Below, one piece after another: positions 1 through 5,769 of a stretch of 5,769 bases of DNA. The first letter of the stretch is position 1; the number at the start of each line of letters is the position of its first letter. Made by a program: the position numbers and the translations under genes. The notes under the pieces were generated by a model, which worked only from the letters and a program-made list of their open reading frames with translations, had not been told where the DNA came from and searched no databases. The stretch covers positions 1-5,769 of the forward strand of contig JAOZTL010000226.1 in assembly GCA_029942205.1 (NCBI GenBank), read 5' to 3'. Source of the stretch: Bacteroidales bacterium. Its GTDB lineage: Bacteria; Bacteroidota; Bacteroidia; Bacteroidales; JAOZTL01.

Positions 1-159
1 TTAACAACACTTCGTTAAATTATGAATTACAAATTAAAATACAGATTTTCAACGGCTTATCTTAAATAAATAATGCTTTTCAATTTTCTGCAAATCAAAT
101 ATATACAGAAACTTAACGAACCATTGCTTTAAATAAGTGGACTAAATTAAAAGAATCAC

Positions 160-1614
160 ATGACACCAACAATCGTATTTATAGTAATCGCCTCGTATTT
201 TGGGGTACTTATTTTTATTTCGTATCTTACTAGTCGCAAGTCTGATACCGAAACTTTTTTTACAGGAAATAAACAATCACCATGGTATTTAGTCGCTTTT
301 GGAATGATTGGCGCATCGCTTTCGGGCGTTACTTTCATTTCCGTACCTGGCGAGGTGGGCACTAGTGCATTTTCTTATTTCCAGATGGTTATTGGCTATT
401 TATTGGGCTATTTCGTTATTGCGACCGTACTACTTCCCTTGTATTATCGGCTCAATTTGGTTTCTATTTATAGCTATCTCGAATCCCGATTTGGCTTTTG
501 GTCGTACAAAACAGGTGCATTTTACTTTTTATTATCACGAACCATTGGCGCATCGTTTCGTTTATTTTTGGTAGCAGGCGTGCTTCAGCTTGCTTTTTTC
601 GATAACTTTGGCATTCCTTTTTGGCTGACTGTTTTATTTACCATTTCGTTAATTTGGCTATACACCTTTCGTGCAGGAATCAAAACCATTGTTTGGACGG
701 ATACGTTACAAACATTTTTCATGCTTAGCTCGGTCATTATCAGTGTTTGGATTATTGCCCAACATCTGGATATGAGTTTTTCCGAAATTATTGCAAGTAT
801 TCAAAACAGCCCAAATTCCACCATTTTTGATTGGGATTGGCGATCGGGAACAAACTTTTATAAGCAGTTTTTTGCTGGTGCATTTATCGCTATTGTTATG
901 ACAGGGCTCGATCAAGACATGATGCAAAAAAACCTAACTTGCCGTAATATTGGTGATGCAAAAAAAAATATGTTTTGGTTTAGTTTGGCTTTGTTACCTG
1001 TCAATTTATTATTTCTCTCGCTGGGCGCACTGCTTTATGTGTATGCACAAACTAATGGCATCGAAATTCCTAAGAATACAGACGATTTGTATTCCATGCT
1101 TGCGCTTCAACATTTTGGCATCGTGGCAGGCATCGTATTCCTGATTGGCATTGTGGCAGCAGCCTTTTCTAGTGCCGATTCGGCTCTCACTTCGCTTACC
1201 ACTTCGTTTAGTATCGACTTTTTGAAATTAGACATTTCGAGCCAAAACGCTAATATTCACAAAACCAAGCGATGGGTACATTTGGCTTTTTCGTTTTTAT
1301 TATTTCTTGTACTTATTTTGTTTAAATACCTTATCGATTCCAGTGTGGTGTCGGCAGTTTTCAAAGTAGCAGGCTACACTTATGGTCCATTATTAGGCTT
1401 ATACGCTTTCGGCTTATTTACCAAAATAAAAGTAAAAGACCAGTTTGTGCCTATAATTGCATTCCTTTCGCCTATTATTACGTATTTTATTCAATACAAT
1501 TCTGAAGCGTGGTTCAATGGTTACATTTTTGGATTTGAATTATTGATTGTTAATGGTTTGATTACATTTCTGGGATTATGGCTTTTTAAACAAAAAATAG
1601 AACGAACTCATTAA
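160..1614 (+). CDS. Sodium:solute symporter (SSS family), complete
   Basis: Inner-membrane transporter that would use the sodium gradient to import a small solute; the substrate cannot be read from sequence. The 484-residue protein shows about 13 hydrophobic segments (roughly 4-24, 42-62, 75-95, 120-146, 153-171, 184-204, 235-252, 271-297, 318-345, 372-390, 395-420, 430-448, 455-476), the family's usual number. Family landmarks are the SLSGVTF..PG stretch (53-64), the AGIKTIVWTDTLQ loop (172-184), GLDQDMMQ (249-256) and AAAFSSADSALTSLTT (333-348); S337 and S338 correspond to the Na2-site serines of SSS transporters such as vSGLT. The ATG at 160 places the first helix immediately at the N-terminus and follows an A-rich stretch without Shine-Dalgarno, normal for Bacteroidota. 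No substrate-processing gene lies beside it in the window, so context does not narrow the solute. Family is certain; specificity is unknown. Confidence 0.95.
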   Translation: MTPTIVFIVIASYFGVLIFISYLTSRKSDTETFFTGNKQSPWYLVAFGMIGASLSGVTFISVPGEVGTSAFSYFQMVIGYLLGYFVIATVLLPLYYRLNLVSIYSYLESRFGFWSYKTGAFYFLLSRTIGASFRLFLVAGVLQLAFFDNFGIPFWLTVLFTISLIWLYTFRAGIKTIVWTDTLQTFFMLSSVIISVWIIAQHLDMSFSEIIASIQNSPNSTIFDWDWRSGTNFYKQFFAGAFIAIVMTGLDQDMMQKNLTCRNIGDAKKNMFWFSLALLPVNLLFLSLGALLYVYAQTNGIEIPKNTDDLYSMLALQHFGIVAGIVFLIGIVAAAFSSADSALTSLTTSFSIDFLKLDISSQNANIHKTKRWVHLAFSFLLFLVLILFKYLIDSSVVSAVFKVAGYTYGPLLGLYAFGLFTKIKVKDQFVPIIAFLSPIITYFIQYNSEAWFNGYIFGFELLIVNGLITFLGLWLFKQKIERTH

Positions 1615-1655
1615 ATTGATTACTAATAAAAAAGCGACTTAATTAGTCATAAATA

Positions 1656-1686
1656 TTTCGGAATCTTGTAAAAACTCGTATTTTTG
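1656..1686 (+). promoter_or_regulatory. Probable Bacteroidota-type promoter for recN
   Basis: TATTTTTG at 1679-1686 matches the Bacteroidota -7 element TAnnTTTG at every fixed position. TTTC at 1656-1659 matches three of four bases of the -33 element TTTG, with a 19-nt spacer, the expected distance. Transcription would begin near 1691-1694, giving recN an untranslated leader of about 150-155 nt. Nothing else in the 231-nt gap fits as well. Inferred from the motif only; AT-rich DNA produces chance matches. Confidence 0.6.
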
Positions 1687-1705
1687 TAAAACATTATTTC
1701 GACTA

Positions 1706-1728
1706 ACTTAAAGGTCGAAGATCTTAAA
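1706..1728 (+). repeat. GAA-triloop hairpin repeat, copy 1 (recN leader)
   Basis: Arms AAGGTC (1711-1716) and GATCTT (1720-1725) can pair over six positions (one G-U wobble) around a GAA loop. The 12-mer AAAGGTCGAAGA (1710-1721) recurs exactly at 1813-1824. The full 23-nt block matches 20 of 23 positions at 3489-3511. It lies about 15-20 nt after the predicted transcription start, so it would sit near the 5' end of the recN mRNA. Function unknown. Confidence 0.6.
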
Positions 1729-1765
1729 AGGGAAGACAAAATTAAGCTCGTATTTGTTTTTTAAC

Positions 1766-1807
1766 AAACCATTGATTTTTTATAGGTTTATACAATTGCG
1801 TAAGCAA
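1766..1807 (+). other. Two further small potential hairpins in the recN leader
   Basis: AAACC (1766-1770) can pair with GGTTT (1785-1789) across a 14-nt loop. TTGC (1796-1799) can pair with GCAA (1804-1807) around GTAA, a GNRA-type tetraloop in RNA. Each stem is short and weak alone. They are listed because, with the two triloop hairpins, they leave much of the leader potentially base-paired. No known riboswitch class is recognised. Confidence 0.3.
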
Positions 1808-1812
1808 CATCA

Positions 1813-1827
1813 AAAGGTCGAAGACCT
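1813..1827 (+). repeat. GAA-triloop hairpin repeat, copy 2 (just before recN start)
   Basis: AGGTC (1815-1819) and GACCT (1823-1827) form a perfect five-base-pair stem around GAA. It shares the exact 12-mer AAAGGTCGAAGA with copy 1. The stem ends 18 nt before the recN ATG, so in RNA it would sit at the edge of the ribosome-binding zone. Its GACCT arm could also pair with the AGGTC arm of copy 1, giving an alternative long-range fold. A regulatory role is inference. Confidence 0.6.
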
Positions 1828-1845
1828 AAATTTAAGCGTATTTTT

Positions 1846-3510
1846 ATGTTACAAAGTTTATCCGTCAAAAATTATGCACTCATTAATTCTTCCGAAATAA
1901 ATTTCCATCAAGGATTTTCGGTAATTACTGGTGAAACAGGTGCAGGAAAATCTATTTTGTTAGATGCCCTATCGCTTATTCTTGGGCAGCGTGCCGACCT
2001 AAATGCACTGAAAAATAAAGAAAAAAAATGCATTATCGAAGGCGTGTTTGATATAAAAAACTATGCACTCACCGATTTTTTTCAACAATACGATTTAGAC
2101 TACGAGCACGAAACCATTCTGCGGCGAGAAATTACACCTAGCGGAAAATCTCGTGCATTCATCAACGATACCGCCGTTAATCTAAATATTCTAAAAGAAC
2201 TTAGCGCACAACTTATCGACATTCATTCGCAACACAACAACATGAATCTGAATGATTTTCAGTATCAATTAACCGTTGTGGACAGCTTGGCGAAGCACGA
2301 TGCAACGCTCGATCAATACAAAAAGGAATACCTAGCATATAAAAAAATACAAGAACAATTAAAATCGCTTCACTTACAAAACGACCAAGCTAAAGCAGAT
2401 TTCGATTATTTTCTGTTTTTGTTTGATGAATTAGAAAGTGCAAAACTCCAAACCAACGAACAACAAGGACTGGAACAAGAGTTAGAGGCTTTAAATCATT
2501 CCGAGGAAATACAAACAGCTCTAAAAAAATCACACTTTTTATTTTCTGAAAACGAACAGTCTATTCTCAGCCAACTAAAAGAAAACTTAAATGCCTTGTT
2601 GCAAATAAATAATGTGTATCCAAAAGCAAAAGAACTGGCTAATCGGCTAGAAAGTAGCTATCTGGAAATACAAGACATTGCTGCCGAAATAGACGTATTG
2701 AACGAAACAACGGAATCTAATCCCGACAGGCTTTTTGAGATCAACGAAAGGCTTAACTTGATTTATCATTTACAACAAAAGCACAAAGTAACCAGCATAA
2801 GCGAATTACAGAAAATCCATCAAGAATTAGATCACAAAATAAGTAACATTCATTCGTTTGAGGAGAATCTAAATCAGCTAAAAAAAGAGTTAGAACATCA
2901 AAGCAAAAAGCTAAACGAACAAGCGAGCCTCCTTTTTGAAAATCGAAAAAAGGTAATTCCTGAAATTGAGAAATATATCGAAAGCCAATTGATTCAATTA
3001 GGCATGCCTTATGCTCGGTTTAAGGTTGCACTGGAGCACACCGAATCGTTTATGGATAGCGGAAAAGACAAAGTGCGCTTTTTGTTTTCTGCCAATAATA
3101 AAAACGACTTACACGAAATATCTCGCATTGCATCGGGTGGTGAAATATCAAGACTAATGCTCAGTATCAAGTCTTTATTGTCAAATTCAACCGCTTTGCC
3201 AACCATCATTTTTGATGAAATAGACACAGGCGTGTCTGGCGAAATTGCTGACAAAATGGGGAATATCATGAAATCGATGGCTAGCAACATGCAAGTCATT
3301 GATATTACTCACTTGCCACAAATTGCTGCCAAAGGCGATTACCATTATTTTGTGTTTAAAGAAAATACCGACAGCACAAGCGATTCTAAAATAAAACAAT
3401 TGAATAAACAAGAACGAACAGAAGCAATCGCTCGTATGCTAAGTGGTGAAAATATAACAAAAGCTGCACTCAGTAATGCCAAAGAATTACTGAAAGGTCG
3501 AAAAACTTAA
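1846..3510 (+). CDS. recN: DNA repair protein RecN, complete
   Basis: Cytoplasmic SMC-like ABC ATPase that acts on the nucleoid in recombinational repair of double-strand breaks, holding DNA ends or sister molecules together for RecA. At 554 residues it is full length for the family. The N-terminal half-site carries Walker A GETGAGKS (29-36) and IHSQH (126-130). A helical, Lys/Glu/Gln-rich middle section (about 150-360) is the coiled coil, containing the family-like FLFDELESAKL (191-201). The C-terminal half-site has the ABC signature ASGGEISR (429-436), Walker B IIFDEIDTGVSG (454-465, catalytic E458) and the histidine loop THLPQIAA (488-495). The ATG at 1846 is the natural start: LQSLSVKNYALI is the usual RecN N-terminus. 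It is preceded by AT-rich sequence and a hairpin rather than a Shine-Dalgarno. The final KGRKT extends past the usual LL ending and is encoded inside a repeat copy. No LexA-type operator is recognisable. Confidence 0.98.
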   Translation: MLQSLSVKNYALINSSEINFHQGFSVITGETGAGKSILLDALSLILGQRADLNALKNKEKKCIIEGVFDIKNYALTDFFQQYDLDYEHETILRREITPSGKSRAFINDTAVNLNILKELSAQLIDIHSQHNNMNLNDFQYQLTVVDSLAKHDATLDQYKKEYLAYKKIQEQLKSLHLQNDQAKADFDYFLFLFDELESAKLQTNEQQGLEQELEALNHSEEIQTALKKSHFLFSENEQSILSQLKENLNALLQINNVYPKAKELANRLESSYLEIQDIAAEIDVLNETTESNPDRLFEINERLNLIYHLQQKHKVTSISELQKIHQELDHKISNIHSFEENLNQLKKELEHQSKKLNEQASLLFENRKKVIPEIEKYIESQLIQLGMPYARFKVALEHTESFMDSGKDKVRFLFSANNKNDLHEISRIASGGEISRLMLSIKSLLSNSTALPTIIFDEIDTGVSGEIADKMGNIMKSMASNMQVIDITHLPQIAAKGDYHYFVFKENTDSTSDSKIKQLNKQERTEAIARMLSGENITKAALSNAKELLKGRKT

Positions 3511-3511
3511 A
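3489..3511 (+). repeat. Diverged third copy of the leader repeat, over the recN stop codon
   Basis: Differs from 1706-1728 at only three of 23 positions and shares the uninterrupted 10-mer AAAGGTCGAA (3493-3502). The differences break most of the hairpin stem, so structure is not conserved here although sequence is. It encodes the last six RecN residues (LKGRKT, from the second base of the leucine codon) plus the stop. It could be a third member of the repeat family or a coincidence in AT-rich DNA. Confidence 0.35.
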
Positions 3512-3521
3512 TTACAAAACT

Positions 3522-5769
3522 ATGAAACAGACAATAACGAAAAGAAACTTACTTCTATTGGCAATGTTTTTAGGAGTAATTGTTTTACAAGCACAATCCA
3601 TTGACATGAATTTGTTTTCTGCCATGAAAGCCCGTAACATAGGACCGGCAGGCATGAGTGGGCGAGTTACGAGCATTGATGTGGTAAATAAGCAAGCCTC
3701 TATTATTTATGTCGGTACGGCATCGGGAGGCTTATGGAAATCAATCAACGAAGGCATTACGTGGTCGCCGATATTTGACAGTGTTCCTGTGGCATCCATT
3801 GGTGCTGTTTGTATCGATCAGTCCAATCCTGACGTTGTATGGGCAGGAACAGGCGAAGGCAACCCACGCAATAGCCAAAACAGCGGATACGGCATATACA
3901 AAAGCTACGATGCTGGGCTTACTTGGCAACTGATGGGCTTAGAAAAAACACGTACCATTCATCGAATAGTCATCGATCCTCGCAATAGCGATGTGGTGTA
4001 CGTAGGTGCTCATGGCTCGGCTTGGGGAGATACCAAAGAACGAGGCGTGTACAAAACCACCGATGGCGGAAAAACATGGAAACAAATTTTGTTTACCAAC
4101 GAACGTAGCGGTGTAGCCGACATGGTAATGGATCCGGAGAACCCAAACAAACTATTGGTTGCGATGTGGGAATACCGCAGATGGCCGTGGTTTTTCAAAA
4201 CGGGTGGCGAAGGTTCTGGATTATACATAACGTACAATGCTGGCGAAAAATGGAAAAAATTGACCAGCAAACACGGCTTGCCCAAAGGCGAAATTGGTAG
4301 GATAGGCTTATCCATAGCTCCTAGCAACTCCAAAGTAGTGTATGCGCTGGTGGAAGCAAAAAAAAATGCATTATACCGATCCAACGATGGCGGTAACTCA
4401 TGGAAAAAAACAACGGATAAAAACATTGGTGGACGACCATTTTATTATGGCGATATTTATGTCGATTCTAAAAATGAAAACCGCTTATACAGCATCTTTT
4501 CGAGGGTAAACGTGAGTAATGATGGCGGAAAATCATTCAAAGAATTACTGCCTTATTATCGAGTACATCCCGATCATCATGCATGGTGGATTCATCCCGA
4601 AAACCCTAATTTTATTATCGATGGAAATGACGGAGGGCTTAATATATCCAAAGACAAGGGCGTTTCGTGGCGTTTTGTTGAAACATTACCTTTGGCACAA
4701 TTTTATCACATTCGGGTAGACATGGACACACCCTACAACGTGTACGGTGGCATGCAAGACAACGGATCGTGGAAAGGACCTGCTTACGTTTGGCGACGAA
4801 ATGGTATTCGTAATTCATACTGGCAGGAAGTAATGTTTGGTGATGGTTTCGATGTTATTCCTGATTTGGATAATTCTCGTTATGGCTATGCTCAGTCGCA
4901 AGGAGGGAACATTAGCCGATACGATGCCGAAACGGGACTGAAAATTTTTATCAAACCAATACATCCCGATGGTGTAACGCTTCGTTACAACTGGAATGCT
5001 GCCGTGGAAAGAAACCCTTTCGATAAAAATGGGCTGTACATGGGAAGTCAGTTTTTGCATCATACAAAAAACAGAGGCTCATCGTGGGATATTATTTCGC
5101 CCGATTTAACTACCAATGATCCCGAAAAACAGAAACAACACCTCAGCGGTGGATTGACGCTGGATGCTACCAAAGCTGAAAATTATACCAGCATTGTTGC
5201 TATTTCTCCTAGCTCGAAAGAGAAAGGGCTGATCTGGGTTGGTACGGATGATGGTAATGTACAATTAACTACCGATGGTGGACAATCGTGGAAGAATGTA
5301 ACCAAAAACATCAAAGGAATGCCCAAAGGGGGCTGGGTTACACAAATACAGGCTTCGACCTACGAGGCTGGCGAGGCTTTCGTGGTGGTGAATAATTACA
5401 GACAAAACGATTGGAAGCCTTATGTGTTTAAAACTAGTAATTATGGTAAAAGCTGGACACAAATAGCCGATGAAAACAATGTGTGGGGACATGCTCACTC
5501 TATTGTGCAAGACCCGATCGAGCCGAAACTATTATTTTTGGGTACAGAGTATCACTTGTATGTAAGTATAGATGCTGGTGCGACTTGGACTAAATGGAAA
5601 CATGGCTACCCAACCGTAGCTACTGCCGATTTGGTGATTCACCCACGAGAGCACGATTTGGTGATTGGTACGTTTGGGCGTGCGGCTTATGTTTTGGACG
5701 ATATTCGCCCTTTGCGGGAGTTGGCTCAACAAGGCAACACTTTGCTCGATGAGAAAGTGCATATTTTTT
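3522..5769 (+). CDS. Secreted Asp-box (BNR) beta-propeller protein, Vps10/sortilin-like, 3' end missing
   Basis: Exported protein of unknown function, often annotated in this phylum as WD40/YVTN/BNR-like, Vps10 domain or glycosyl hydrolase; no enzymatic activity can be inferred. The frame is open from 3522 to the window edge (749 codons plus one base) with no stop. Residues 1-24 form a signal peptide (KR at 7-8, hydrophobic core 10-22, likely cleavage QA|QS); there is no lipobox cysteine. Asp-box repeats of the S/T-x-D/N-x-G-x-S/T-W type begin at 74, 128, 179, 237, 287, 332, 376, 515, 583, 638 and 682, mostly 44-58 residues apart as expected for propeller blades. Between copies 7 and 8 lie GGMQDNG (409-415) and GDGFD (440-444). 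DHHAWW (351-356), GNDGG (368-372) and GTFGRAAYVLDDIRPL (716-731) also look family-typical. Members usually exceed 1,000 residues, so a C-terminal part is probably missing, including any sorting domain. The 11-nt gap after recN suggests co-transcription. Confidence 0.9.
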   Translation, partial: MKQTITKRNLLLLAMFLGVIVLQAQSIDMNLFSAMKARNIGPAGMSGRVTSIDVVNKQASIIYVGTASGGLWKSINEGITWSPIFDSVPVASIGAVCIDQSNPDVVWAGTGEGNPRNSQNSGYGIYKSYDAGLTWQLMGLEKTRTIHRIVIDPRNSDVVYVGAHGSAWGDTKERGVYKTTDGGKTWKQILFTNERSGVADMVMDPENPNKLLVAMWEYRRWPWFFKTGGEGSGLYITYNAGEKWKKLTSKHGLPKGEIGRIGLSIAPSNSKVVYALVEAKKNALYRSNDGGNSWKKTTDKNIGGRPFYYGDIYVDSKNENRLYSIFSRVNVSNDGGKSFKELLPYYRVHPDHHAWWIHPENPNFIIDGNDGGLNISKDKGVSWRFVETLPLAQFYHIRVDMDTPYNVYGGMQDNGSWKGPAYVWRRNGIRNSYWQEVMFGDGFDVIPDLDNSRYGYAQSQGGNISRYDAETGLKIFIKPIHPDGVTLRYNWNAAVERNPFDKNGLYMGSQFLHHTKNRGSSWDIISPDLTTNDPEKQKQHLSGGLTLDATKAENYTSIVAISPSSKEKGLIWVGTDDGNVQLTTDGGQSWKNVTKNIKGMPKGGWVTQIQASTYEAGEAFVVVNNYRQNDWKPYVFKTSNYGKSWTQIADENNVWGHAHSIVQDPIEPKLLFLGTEYHLYVSIDAGATWTKWKHGYPTVATADLVIHPREHDLVIGTFGRAAYVLDDIRPLRELAQQGNTLLDEKVHIF

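Noticed and set aside
96..103. Minus-strand TATATTTG, a perfect -7 promoter match reading leftward.
   Set aside because: No TTTG-like -33 box at 17-23 nt spacing, and no minus-strand start codon between it and the left edge.
1..120. Inverted repeats TTAAC/GTTAA (1-5 and 14-18) and TTCGTTAA/TTAACGAA (11-18 and 113-120).
   Set aside because: Short, AT-rich and without a T-run. The first might be part of a terminator of a gene to the left, but nothing in the window supports that.
1622..1648. Possible terminator after the symporter: ACTAAT (1622-1627) with ATTAGT (1642-1647), or GACT/AGTC (1636-1648).
   Set aside because: The two stems exclude each other, are only 4-6 AT-rich pairs and are not followed by a T-run.
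1749..1843. Repeated CGTATTT in the recN leader (1749-1755 and 1837-1843, also 1677-1683 in the promoter).
   Set aside because: The same heptamer also occurs within the symporter coding sequence, so it is not specific. The two downstream copies are not full TAnnTTTG promoter matches.
1615..1845. Small leader peptide or attenuator ORF upstream of recN.
   Set aside because: No ATG or GTG occurs between the symporter stop and the recN start.
4010..4426. 138-codon open frame on the minus strand inside the propeller gene.
   Set aside because: Antisense to a clear Asp-box coding frame; its translation shows no family motif. The same applies to the other short antisense or out-of-frame openings inside the three genes.

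Overview
The window looks like chromosomal DNA from a member of the Bacteroidota. It is AT-rich, and all three genes lack a clear Shine-Dalgarno and have A-rich sequence before the ATG. A good copy of the Bacteroidota promoter (TTTG-like, 19-nt spacer, TAnnTTTG) lies upstream of recN. The third gene encodes a signal peptide ending Ala|Gln, typical of proteins exported in this phylum. I cannot place it below phylum level from sequence alone.

Layout, all on the + strand: (1) 1-159, AT-rich non-coding DNA with no convincing promoter; (2) 160-1614, a complete 13-helix sodium:solute symporter of the SSS family with its sodium-site helix intact; (3) 1615-1845, an intergenic region with a promoter and a leader of about 155 nt rich in small hairpins, two of them copies of an AAAGGTCGAAGA-type element; (4) 1846-3510, a complete recN, the SMC/ABC-type DNA repair ATPase; (5) 3522-5769, starting 11 nt after recN, a secreted protein with at least eleven Asp-box (BNR) repeats, related to the Vps10/sortilin-like beta-propeller family and cut off by the window edge after 749 residues.

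recN and the secreted propeller gene are probably co-transcribed from the promoter near 1656-1686, although their products act in different places (nucleoid versus periplasm or cell surface) and I see no direct functional link. The symporter is probably a separate unit upstream.

I see no new multi-gene system, CRISPR array, RNA gene or mobile element here. The most interesting unexplained signal is the short repeat with a GAA triloop hairpin. It occurs twice in the recN leader, and a third, diverged copy covers the recN stop codon, so the repeat brackets recN.
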